From assembly GCA_021817025.1 (NCBI GenBank), contig JAKAWF010000238.1, positions 1 to 5,821 on the forward strand: a DNA stretch of 5,821 nucleotides, given 5' to 3'. The position numbers and the translations under genes were made by a program. Source of the stretch: a bacterium (GTDB taxonomy: Bacteria; Chloroflexota; Dormibacteria; UBA8260; Bog-877). A model generated the notes under the pieces. It was not told the origin of the DNA, ran no database searches, and worked only from the letters and a program-made list of their open reading frames with translations. Position 1 is the stretch's first letter. The number at the start of each line of letters is the position of its first letter. Positions 1 to 5,821 of the stretch are shown here, piece by piece.

Positions 1-1297
1 CCGAGAGTGTCCAGTTCTCCTCCGCCCCGGGCGCCATCAGAACGCCGCGATTCGATTGGTAGAGCCAGGAGAGGTAGGAGTAGGCCTTGTCGATCTGGAG
101 GTAGTCGCGGTAGTTCCGCACCGGATCGCGACGATAGGTCACGCACCCGCGAGCGCCGATCGTGATCACGTGGAAGGGGAGCTCGTGCTCGCCGATCACC
201 CGCTCCAGTCCGCCTCGGAGCACCTCGTCCAGGGCCTCGAAGTGGGCATAGGCCAGCGGTGTCAGCACCTCCATCAGGGTGGCTCTGGAAGCCGCCATCG
301 TGAGGGCGTTGCCGTTGAAGGTGCCCATCTGGCTCACCCGGCCCTCGGCCACCAGGGCCATGACGTCGGCGCGGGCGCCGACGGCCCCGCAGGGTAGCCC
401 ACCCCCTATCGCCTTGGCCAGACACACGATGTCCGGCACCACTGAGAAGGTCTCGGTGGCCCCCCCCGACGAGAGCGTGACCCCCGTCTTCACCTCGTCG
501 AATATCAACAGCGCCTGGTGACGGTGGGCGATCTCCTTCAAGCCCTGCAGGTAGCCGGCTTGGGGCAGGACCATCCCGATGTTCATCATGGCCGGCTCCA
601 CGATGATGCAGGCGATCTCGCCGGGATGTTTGGCGAAGGCGCGCTCCGCAGCCTCCAGATCGTTGAACGGGATGACGGTCACAAGCTCGACCACGGCCTT
701 AGGAATGCCCTCCGATTGGGGTACCGAGTTGGGCGCGTCAGCCGGTCCCATCAGCTCAGGCTTGGGCTCCACCGAGACCATCAGGGAGTCGTGGTGGCCG
801 TGGTAGGTGGCCTCGATTTTCACCACTCTCTCCCGGCCGGTGAACCCCCTGGCCATCCGGATCGCATCCAGGGTGGTCTCGGTGCCGCTGTTGCCGAATC
901 GCCACTGCGGCTGCTGGAACCGTCTCGACAGCTCCTCGGCGACCACGATGAAGTCCTCGGTCGGTTGGGCGAAATGAGTTCCGTCACCCGCCCGACGGCG
1001 GATCGCCTCCACCACGGCGGGGTGGGCGTGTCCGACCACGTTGACCCCGAAGCCGTTGTGGAAGTCGGCGTATTGGTTGCCATCAGCGTCCCATACCTGA
1101 CTGCCCTGGCCCCGGTCGACGAAGATTGGGTAGGGAGGGCTGTCCTGAAACGAGGAGGGAACACCCCCAGGGCTGTGACGGCGAGCTCGCTCCACCAGAT
1201 CGTGCGACCTGGGGCGGCGGCGGCGGAACTCCTCCTCCTCCCGCGCTGTCAGCTCGGCGATCCTGGCCGAGACCGGGGCATCACCGGTCATGCTCAT
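1..1297 (-). CDS. PLP-dependent class III aminotransferase, glutamate-1-semialdehyde aminomutase-like (C-terminus beyond window)
   Basis: Reading the minus strand from ATG at 1297 gives 432 uninterrupted codons running off the left edge. The fold-type I, class III aminotransferase signature is complete. HSPGGV (41-46) and VWDADGNQYADF (68-79) form the N-terminal part, followed by GHAHPAV (89-95). NSGTE (136-140) is the phosphate-binding loop, YHGHHD (165-170) stacks on the cofactor, and D267 in IFDEVKTG contacts the pyridine nitrogen. K295 in CLAKAIGGGLP is the expected Schiff-base lysine, and GTFNGN (325-330) closes the site. Overall order and spacing follow HemL. However, HemL's SFGAPTE-like segment is THFAQPTE here, and the C-terminal segment APGAEENWTLS resembles other class III aminotransferases more than HemL, so a catabolic or biosynthetic transaminase is likelier than haem synthesis. 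The start is supported by AAGGAG 7 bases upstream; ATG at 1291 is a weaker alternative. It is transcribed divergently from the FAD oxidase. Substrate unknown. Confidence 0.93.
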   Translation of the reverse strand, partial: MSMTGDAPVSARIAELTAREEEEFRRRRPRSHDLVERARRHSPGGVPSSFQDSPPYPIFVDRGQGSQVWDADGNQYADFHNGFGVNVVGHAHPAVVEAIRRRAGDGTHFAQPTEDFIVVAEELSRRFQQPQWRFGNSGTETTLDAIRMARGFTGRERVVKIEATYHGHHDSLMVSVEPKPELMGPADAPNSVPQSEGIPKAVVELVTVIPFNDLEAAERAFAKHPGEIACIIVEPAMMNIGMVLPQAGYLQGLKEIAHRHQALLIFDEVKTGVTLSSGGATETFSVVPDIVCLAKAIGGGLPCGAVGARADVMALVAEGRVSQMGTFNGNALTMAASRATLMEVLTPLAYAHFEALDEVLRGGLERVIGEHELPFHVITIGARGCVTYRRDPVRNYRDYLQIDKAYSYLSWLYQSNRGVLMAPGAEENWTLS

Positions 1298-1304
1298 CAC
1301 AAAA

Positions 1305-1310
1305 CTCCTT
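1305..1310 (-). promoter_or_regulatory. Ribosome binding site of the aminotransferase
   Basis: AAGGAG on the minus strand (CTCCTT on the plus strand) ends 7 bases before ATG at 1297. This selects that ATG over the in-frame ATG at 1291, which would lie 13 bases away, and over the adjacent in-frame GTG at 1300. Confidence 0.75.
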
Positions 1311-1628
1311 CACTGGGCTCCGTTCTCGACGCAGCCTAATCCTTGCTTGGTGCTCGGGTGGACCGATCTGCTGCGAGTGAGCAGCGGCCCACCATGGCGC
1401 CTCCCACTCGTCGACCGCCAGGAGCCGCGTCAGGTGGGAGCAGAAGGAGGCCTCCGCCTGGTCAGAGCGCTCCTGCCACTGACGACGCGGTCTGGTGCCT
1501 GCCCGGCCCAGGCGGTACTGGCTGGTGGTCGGGACCGGTCAGACAGGGCCACTTGGTGGGAGAGACCGCGCATAGGCATGGCCTCCACTCTAGGCGTGGC
1601 GTGAGAGGTCCGCCATGTGTTGCTCTGC

Positions 1629-1649
1629 CAGTTTCTACTCTGCAAACTG
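1629..1649. repeat. Inverted repeat CAGTTT-N9-AAACTG, candidate operator
   Basis: A perfect 6-base dyad with a 9-base spacer lies in the least GC-rich part of the divergent intergenic region, 54 bases before the proposed oxidase start. A 21-base span fits a dimeric regulator site. No regulator gene is in the window and only one copy is seen, so its function is inference. Confidence 0.3.
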
Positions 1650-1687
1650 TGCTCCTTGGACAATGCGTAGGGCAGGGGCGATCCACC

Positions 1688-1693
1688 TATCAT
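1688..1693 (+). promoter_or_regulatory. Possible -10 element TATCAT before the oxidase
   Basis: TATCAT matches the TATAAT consensus at four of six positions and ends 9 bases before the GTG at 1703, so transcription would begin at or within a few bases of the start codon. A TTGGAC at 1656-1661 lies too far upstream (26 bases) to be its normal -35 partner, and nothing consensus-like sits at 17 bases. Such near-leaderless starts are common in actinobacteria. The call is weak. Confidence 0.22.
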
Positions 1694-1702
1694 CGGGCGG
1701 AA

Positions 1703-3106
1703 GTGGCTGAATCCATCCCGGTCCCGTCGGACCCCAGGCAGGCTCCAGGGTTCTGGATGGAGGATGCTGGCCCCTCCACCCCACGGCCTCCCCTGAATGG
1801 GTCTGTCGAGGTTGACGTGGTGATCGTGGGCGCGGGGTTCACCGGGCTCTGGACCGCGTATGAGCTGCTGCGGCGAGACCCGTACCTGAAGGTGATGGTG
1901 CTCGAGAGGGAGACCGTGGGGTTCGGCGCTTCCGGCCGCAACGGAAGCTGGTGCGTCCCCGAGCTCAATTCCGGACCCGCGCTGCTGGCGCGGAGGTTCG
2001 GCCGGGAGCGCGCCATCGCCCTCTACCAGGCCATGTGCGACACGGTCGACCACATCGGACGGACCTGCGAGCTGGAGAGCATCCCCGCCAGCTTCGAGAA
2101 GGCGGGGATGCTGCTCGTGGCCAGGGGGTCCGGCCAGCTGCCGGCTCTTCGAGCGGCGCAACGGGAGTATGAGGAGTACGGGCTGGGCGACAACCACCAT
2201 CTGGTGGGACCGACCGATGTCCAGGGCGTCCCCCGGGTGGCGGGAATGGAGGCCGCCATCTTCACCCCCGAAGGGGCTTGCCTCCACCCCGGCCGGCTGG
2301 TCAGAGGCCTGGCGGCGGCGGTCGAGGGCCGGGGAGGGGTCGTTCACGAGGGGACGCCTGTCACCTCGATCGTCACGGGCCGTAGGCCGGCGGTTGAGAC
2401 CTCCTTCGGACGGGTCCAGGCGGAGGTGGTGGTGCTGGCCCTGGAGGCATACCTGGCGGAGTTTCCGGGCGAGCACCGGCGCGTGTTACCCATCTACTCC
2501 CTGATCGACGTGACCGAGCCCCTCTCAGACCAGCAGCTCGCTCAGATCAACTGGAGGACTCGGGTTTGCGTTTCGTCGATGCGACTCACCGTCGATTATC
2601 TGGCCCTCACCCCTGATCAGCGGATCCTGGTCGGCGGCCGCGGAGCGCCCTACCGATTCGGGTCCAAAATCGCGGGTGGCAGCGAGGCCCACGCGAGGAC
2701 CCACATTGGCCTGCGCACGATGTTTCGGAGCTGGTTCCCGGAGCTGGGGGAGGTGCGCTTCACCCACTCCTGGGGCGGGGTCCTGGGAATGCCGCGCGAC
2801 TGGATCCCTCAGGTCCGTCTGGACCGGTCCACGGGCATCGCCACCGCCTACGGTTACACCGGCCACGGGGTTGCCACCGCGAGCCTGGCGGGACGGATCC
2901 TGACCGACCTGATCACCGGCACCGACTCTTCGCTGATCGAGCTGCCCATCGTGGGACACCGCTCCAAACTCTGGGAGTCCGAGCCGCTGAGGTGGCTGGC
3001 CCTGCGCTACACCCAGTCGGCGCTCGCCCATCTCGATGCCCGAGCCGAGGCAGGCGGCAGGCCGCCGTCGGGGAGGACGATCGCCGAGAGGCTGGCCTCC
3101 CACTGA
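1703..3106 (+). CDS. FAD-dependent oxidoreductase of the DAO family (glycine/D-amino acid or gamma-glutamylputrescine oxidase-like)
   Basis: This 467-residue flavoenzyme should oxidise the C-N bond of an amine or amino acid. The N-terminal Rossmann dinucleotide-binding site is VVIVGAGFTGLW, with GAGFTG at 43-48. E68 at the end of the second strand (VMVLERE) should bind the ADP ribose, and GFGASGRNG (73-81) is the usual flavin-contact loop of this group. The C-terminal FAD-binding part is also intact: W357-G358-G359, D366-W367-I368-P369 and GYTGHGVATASLAG from 384. Length is normal for PuuB/DadA-like oxidases. I chose GTG at 1703 because family members keep an aromatic-rich W-L/M-D/E segment just before the Rossmann strand (here FWMED at 17-21), which the next start, ATG at 1757 (449 residues), would cut off. 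The ribosome site before 1703 is poor (GGGCGG, only 2 bases away), so the start is uncertain. No secretion signal is seen; it is presumably cytoplasmic. Substrate is not determined. Confidence 0.9.
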   Translation: MAESIPVPSDPRQAPGFWMEDAGPSTPRPPLNGSVEVDVVIVGAGFTGLWTAYELLRRDPYLKVMVLERETVGFGASGRNGSWCVPELNSGPALLARRFGRERAIALYQAMCDTVDHIGRTCELESIPASFEKAGMLLVARGSGQLPALRAAQREYEEYGLGDNHHLVGPTDVQGVPRVAGMEAAIFTPEGACLHPGRLVRGLAAAVEGRGGVVHEGTPVTSIVTGRRPAVETSFGRVQAEVVVLALEAYLAEFPGEHRRVLPIYSLIDVTEPLSDQQLAQINWRTRVCVSSMRLTVDYLALTPDQRILVGGRGAPYRFGSKIAGGSEAHARTHIGLRTMFRSWFPELGEVRFTHSWGGVLGMPRDWIPQVRLDRSTGIATAYGYTGHGVATASLAGRILTDLITGTDSSLIELPIVGHRSKLWESEPLRWLALRYTQSALAHLDARAEAGGRPPSGRTIAERLASH

Positions 3107-3123
3107 GCGTCCCGCCTGTTACC

Positions 3124-3152
3124 GGCCACAGAATTGTGGTCCCTCCACAATT
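3124..3152. repeat. Overlapping inverted repeats, operator or alternative hairpins
   Basis: AATTGTGG (3132-3139) and CCACAATT (3145-3152) form a perfect 8-base dyad around TCCCT. A further CCACA at 3126-3130 can instead pair with the same central TGTGG (3135-3139) around GAAT, extended by G-U and G-C pairs to seven pairs. The unit is therefore CCACA-TGTGG-CCACA with half-sites about 9.5 bases apart, close to one helical turn. It lies 17 bases after the oxidase stop and 220 bases before the lipoprotein start. There is no clear T-run after it, so an intrinsic terminator is less likely than a regulator binding site. Confidence 0.55.
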
Positions 3153-3360
3153 TGGCGATTTCGGATTTGGGCTAGCGATACATGGACCCGCCACGGGCTC
3201 GGGCCTACAGTCGGGAGGTTCCCGGCGACCTCGGATTGGCGAGCCGATTGGCCCAGGAGACGTACGGCCGGAACCGGCGCGATCGGCGAACTGAATCCCG
3301 AGCTCCTGATGGCTCCATCCGGTCCGATGGGTCGTTCCAGGGGAGAGTGGCGGTAAGTAT

Positions 3361-3366
3361 GAGGAG
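3361..3366 (+). promoter_or_regulatory. Ribosome binding site of the solute-binding lipoprotein
   Basis: GAGGAG ends 6 bases before ATG at 3373. It favours this start over the internal ATG at 3451, which would give a more usual signal peptide but has only a weak GGGCTGGG-like sequence too far upstream. Confidence 0.75.
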
Positions 3367-3372
3367 CGGTCG

Positions 3373-5307
3373 ATGAGAGCAACTCCGGGAGTGAGTGAGA
3401 GATCCACACCGGCCTCGAGTGAGCGAGGGCTGGGATCCGCTTTGCGGACCATGCGGAAGATGCCCAGGCGACGCCACACGGCGGCCATCGCGCTGGTCGC
3501 AGGACTCGGCGTCCTGGTGGCGGCGTGCGGCAGCACCACCGGATCTTCATCGAGCTCGAGCAATAGCATCGCTCAGACTCCCGCAACCGGGGGCACACCG
3601 ACCACCGGGGGGGTCGCCAGCTACGCGCTTCCCATAGGAGAGGACTTCTCCTGGATCTTCCCCATCGAGAACCAGGCCAACTACGAGGACTGGAACTCCA
3701 ACGTGGAGGGCGGGATGTGGCGGCCGCTGTACTTCGCGGGCGGCGCGGGCAAGTCAGGCGTCAACTACGGGCTCTCGCTGGCCAACCCACCCGTCTACTC
3801 CAACGGCAACAAGACCGTCACCGTGACCTTGAAGCGGGGGTACACCTGGTCGGACGGGACCCCGGTGACCACCGCTGACGTGCGCTTGTTCTTCGAGCTC
3901 CTGTCCGCCGGTAAGAACAAGGACGGGGCATACCTCCCTGGCGAGATGCCGGACGATATCAGCAGCATCTCCTACAACGGCCCCTACCAGTTCACCCTGA
4001 ACCTGAACCAGTCATACAACCCTCAGTGGTTCACCGGCAACCAGCTGACCTGGATCTACCCCCTTCCCCAGCAGGCTTGGGACAAGACCTGCCTGAGCTG
4101 CGCCGACGGTCACAACGCCTCGACCCCGACGGGCGCCAAGGCTGTCTTCAACTTCCTCTACGGACAGTCGGAGAAGCTGAGCACCTACGCCACCAACCCC
4201 CTCTGGAAGGTGGTCGACGGTCCCTGGGTCATCAAGTCCTTCGACCCCACCACCTACACCGCTCAGTTCTCAGCCAACACTCATTACACCGGCGCGGGCA
4301 AGCCCAGGCTCAGCGGCTACCAGATCTACAGCTTCCCCTCCGACACCTCTGAGGTGGATGCATTGCGCTCCGGAGCAGTCACCTTCGGTTTCCTGCCCTT
4401 CACCGACATCTCCCTGGCCAGCTACTTCAAGCAGCACGGCTACACCGTCACCCCCTGGCCAGTGTTCTACAACGAGACGGTGGAGCTCGGCTTCACGAAC
4501 AAGACCTGGGGACCGCTGGTCAAGCAGCTCTACATCAGGCAGGCCCTGCAGCATCTGATCAACGAGCAGCTGTACCTGCAGCGGACCCTGCACGGCTTTG
4601 GCCTTCCCGTCTACGGTCCGGCGCCCAATTACCCCGGCTCGAACCTGGTCAGCCCCCAGACTCGCACCGACCCCTACCCCTACAGCATCGCCTCAGCCAA
4701 GCAGTTGCTGGCTGCCCACGGCTGGGCCCAGGGTTCCGGCGGGATCGACGTCTGCAAGCGTCCGGGCACAGCCAGCAACGAGTGCGGCGCGGGGATCGCC
4801 AAGGGCAAGCAGCTGAGCTTCCTCTTCATGTACGCGACCGGAACCCCGAGCTTTTTGGCCCAGGTTGAGGCTTTTGCCACGGCGGCCAAGTCGGCGGGGA
4901 TCGGGATCACCCTGGACGGGCAGACCCAGAACACTATGTTCTCCATCGGGGGCACCTGCCCCAACTCGCCGCCCTGCAACTGGGGGCTGCTCGCGTACAG
5001 CGGCTTCATGTGGGACTTCGGCCAGTATGAGATCCTCCCCGTGGGCGGCAACCAGTTCGGCCAGGGTAACTACTGGGCAGGCGGCTACAGCTCCACCACC
5101 GCCCAGAAACTCATCAACGCGGCTCACACCCAGCCCGGACTGTCGTCGCTGTATGCCGTCGAAAACTATCTTTCCAAGAACGAAGCCTCCCTCTGGTGGC
5201 CGGTCGCCGACTACGAGATAGTGGTGGCCAAGAACAATCTGCGCGGCTGGTATCCGCTCAACCCATACGCCAACTACCATCCCTCCAGCTGGTACTTCGT
5301 AAAGTAG
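3373..5307 (+). CDS. ABC transporter solute-binding lipoprotein, family 5 (SBP_bac_5; oligopeptide/opine/nickel type)
   Basis: This 644-residue extracytoplasmic binding protein should deliver a peptide-like solute to an ABC permease. Residues 31-51 give a basic stretch (PRRRH), a hydrophobic core and the lipobox LVAAC, with lipidation expected at C52. A Ser/Thr/Gly-rich linker runs to about residue 80. Family 5 hallmarks follow in order: VTLKRGYTWSDGTPVTTADV, with WSDGTP at 159-164; DGPWVIKSFDP (282-292), matching the family's GPY-x-(4)-dP segment; the DALRSGAVTFGF segment; LYIRQALQHLINEQ from 386, the usual VRqAl-aiDr region; and AKQLLAAHGW. Length is somewhat above the typical 500-600 because of the N-terminal extension and linker. 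The mature part has three close cysteine pairs (C240/C243, C461/C471, C529/C535), plausible disulfides outside the cell. The start is supported by GAGGAG but puts 26 unusual residues before the internal Met27. The amidohydrolase gene follows after 10 bases. Ligand cannot be read from the sequence. Confidence 0.93.
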   Translation: MRATPGVSERSTPASSERGLGSALRTMRKMPRRRHTAAIALVAGLGVLVAACGSTTGSSSSSSNSIAQTPATGGTPTTGGVASYALPIGEDFSWIFPIENQANYEDWNSNVEGGMWRPLYFAGGAGKSGVNYGLSLANPPVYSNGNKTVTVTLKRGYTWSDGTPVTTADVRLFFELLSAGKNKDGAYLPGEMPDDISSISYNGPYQFTLNLNQSYNPQWFTGNQLTWIYPLPQQAWDKTCLSCADGHNASTPTGAKAVFNFLYGQSEKLSTYATNPLWKVVDGPWVIKSFDPTTYTAQFSANTHYTGAGKPRLSGYQIYSFPSDTSEVDALRSGAVTFGFLPFTDISLASYFKQHGYTVTPWPVFYNETVELGFTNKTWGPLVKQLYIRQALQHLINEQLYLQRTLHGFGLPVYGPAPNYPGSNLVSPQTRTDPYPYSIASAKQLLAAHGWAQGSGGIDVCKRPGTASNECGAGIAKGKQLSFLFMYATGTPSFLAQVEAFATAAKSAGIGITLDGQTQNTMFSIGGTCPNSPPCNWGLLAYSGFMWDFGQYEILPVGGNQFGQGNYWAGGYSSTTAQKLINAAHTQPGLSSLYAVENYLSKNEASLWWPVADYEIVVAKNNLRGWYPLNPYANYHPSSWYFVK

Positions 5308-5311
5308 GGAG
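5308..5311 (+). promoter_or_regulatory. Ribosome binding site of the amidohydrolase
   Basis: GGAG (within AGGGAGAG, 5306-5313) lies 6 bases before TTG at 5318 and directly after the TAG stop of the lipoprotein gene. It supports the TTG start and tight translational linkage of the two genes. Confidence 0.6.
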
Positions 5312-5317
5312 AGTTCC

Positions 5318-5821
5318 TTGGGTCAAGACCAGGGTCTTCTCGTCACGGGTGGCCCAATCTGGACCGGCTCATCGGAAGTTCCCTGGGTCGAGGCTCTGGC
5401 GGTGCGCGACGGGAGAGTCGCCGCCGCCGGGCCCCTGACCCGAGCCGTCGAGGCGCTGGACCCGCGCCACGAGACCCTGGACTTGCATGGGCGAGCCGTC
5501 GTCCCGGCCTTCCAGGACGCCCACTGCCATCCCATCCACGGTGGATTCCAGCAGCGTAGCTGCAACCTGGACGGGCGGCTCACCACTGAGAGCTGCCAGG
5601 AAGCCGTGGTGGCCTACATGAGAACGCATCCTGGAGACGGCTGGATCAGCGGCATGGGCTGGTCCATGGAGACATTCCCAGGAGGAACTCCGCACCGACT
5701 GGTGCTTGACTCAGTCACCGGGAGCAGGCCCGCGTACCTCACCAATCGCGACGGGCACAGTGCCTGGGTCAACTCCGCGGCCCTCGCGCTCGCCGGCATC
5801 AACCGCGACACGCCCGACCCT
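5318..5821 (+). CDS. YtcJ-type metal-dependent amidohydrolase (Amidohydro_3), N-terminal part
   Basis: The first 168 codons are present and the frame runs open to the window edge; complete relatives have roughly 530-560 residues. The opening strand pattern GLLVTGGPIWTG, then ALAVRDGRVAAAGPL, is the N-terminal beta domain of the amidohydrolase superfamily. AVVPAFQDAHCHP follows, with H69 and H71 as the HxH metal ligands at the end of barrel strand 1. DGWISGMGWSME, RPAYLTNRDGHSAWVNSAALALAGI and TPDP at the end are typical of the YtcJ branch. The other ligands (Lys or carboxylate, two His, Asp) lie beyond the window. The TTG start is chosen for its ribosome site and because it begins just before the conserved first strand; the first alternative (GTG, residue 29) would delete it. 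No signal peptide, so cytoplasmic. YtcJ enzymes hydrolyse amides, carbamates or related bonds, and the physiological substrate of most is unknown. It is the second gene of an operon with the binding lipoprotein. Confidence 0.9.
   Translation, partial: MGQDQGLLVTGGPIWTGSSEVPWVEALAVRDGRVAAAGPLTRAVEALDPRHETLDLHGRAVVPAFQDAHCHPIHGGFQQRSCNLDGRLTTESCQEAVVAYMRTHPGDGWISGMGWSMETFPGGTPHRLVLDSVTGSRPAYLTNRDGHSAWVNSAALALAGINRDTPDP

Larger units (their letters stand above)
1298..1702. other. Divergent intergenic region, no supported gene
   Basis: These 405 bases separate the two divergent genes and should hold both promoters. The plus frame of the oxidase stays open back to a TTG at 1343, but its upstream translation is Arg/Pro/Gly-rich low-complexity sequence with no recognisable domain and no ribosome site, so I treat it as non-coding. 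Small dyads are visible: CTCCCAC (1401-1407) with GTGGGAG (1434-1440), the palindrome GGAGGCCTCC (1446-1455), and GACCGGTC (1533-1540). The stretch around 1616-1670 is less GC-rich than its surroundings, as expected near a promoter. No convincing paired -35/-10 could be placed for the minus-strand gene. Confidence 0.6.
3107..3372. other. Intergenic gap with repeat structures and probable promoter for the transport operon
   Basis: This 266-base gap splits two co-directional genes and is too long for simple read-through spacing, so the lipoprotein gene probably has its own promoter here. After the inverted repeats at 3124-3152 comes a relatively AT-rich segment (3150-3182) with three ATTTSG units starting at 3150, 3158 and 3165. 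TTGGCG at 3152-3157 could be a -35 partly overlapping the dyad, with only a poor -10 (GATACA, 3177-3182) at 19 bases. The rest (3190-3350) is GC-rich, with a short GATGG/CCATC dyad (3308-3319) and no recognisable riboswitch. No gene is supported; the open frames crossing it show no conserved motif. Confidence 0.5.

Noticed and set aside
518..1339. Plus-strand open frame of 273 codons opposite the aminotransferase
   Set aside because: It is antisense to a gene with a complete set of class III aminotransferase motifs. Its translation is His/Gly/Leu-rich without a recognisable domain, a usual side effect of high GC.
1343..1702. Extending the oxidase upstream to TTG at 1343 (587 residues)
   Set aside because: The extra 120 residues are Pro/Arg/Gly-rich, with no domain and no ribosome site. 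Family members begin shortly before the W-M-E-D segment.
1430..2476. Minus-strand open frame of 348 codons across the oxidase start
   Set aside because: It lies opposite the Rossmann domain of the FAD oxidase, shows no motif, and has a low-complexity Arg/Pro/His-rich composition.
3132..3152. Intrinsic terminator for the oxidase gene
   Set aside because: The stem is short and only moderately GC-rich, and what follows is TTGGCG rather than a T-run. A regulatory dyad fits better, though a weak terminator is not excluded.
3107..3372. Riboswitch (glycine or ykkC/guanidine type) before the transport operon
   Set aside because: GGGGAGAG near 3340 is reminiscent of glycine-aptamer sequence, but the partner conserved segments and a paired architecture are absent.
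2913..3598. Minus-strand open frames across the oxidase-lipoprotein gap
   Set aside because: They overlap the well-supported C-terminus of the oxidase and the signal peptide of the lipoprotein, and their translations show no conserved motif.

Overview
The window is a high-GC stretch of bacterial DNA carrying four genes, two of them cut by the window edges. GC-biased third codon positions, a lipoprotein with a long Ser/Thr linker after its lipobox, and GTG/TTG starts suggest an actinobacterium, possibly an Acidimicrobiia-like lineage. That placement is inference; there is no rRNA or other marker gene here.

Layout: (1) 1-1297, minus strand: a PLP-dependent class III aminotransferase of the glutamate-1-semialdehyde-aminomutase-like group, missing only its C-terminus. 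(2) 1298-1702: a divergent intergenic region with a small inverted repeat and a possible -10 element. (3) 1703-3106, plus strand: an FAD-dependent amine/amino-acid oxidase of the DAO family. (4) 3107-3372: a 266-base gap with a conspicuous set of overlapping inverted repeats. (5) 3373-5307: a family 5 (peptide/opine/nickel type) ABC transporter solute-binding lipoprotein. (6) from 5318 to the window end: the N-terminal third of a YtcJ-type amidohydrolase, 10 bases after the lipoprotein gene and almost certainly co-transcribed with it.

Together the genes read as a scavenging and catabolic locus. The lipoprotein captures an oligopeptide-like or amide-containing solute outside the cell. The amidohydrolase could cleave an amide, carbamate or similar bond. 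The FAD oxidase could oxidise the released amine or amino acid, and the aminotransferase could move the amino group. The substrate cannot be read from the sequence. ABC permease and ATPase genes would be expected beyond the right edge. I see no mobile element, CRISPR array, tRNA or rRNA, and no clearly new system. The most interesting unexplained structure is the CCACA/TGTGG repeat set at 3124-3152.
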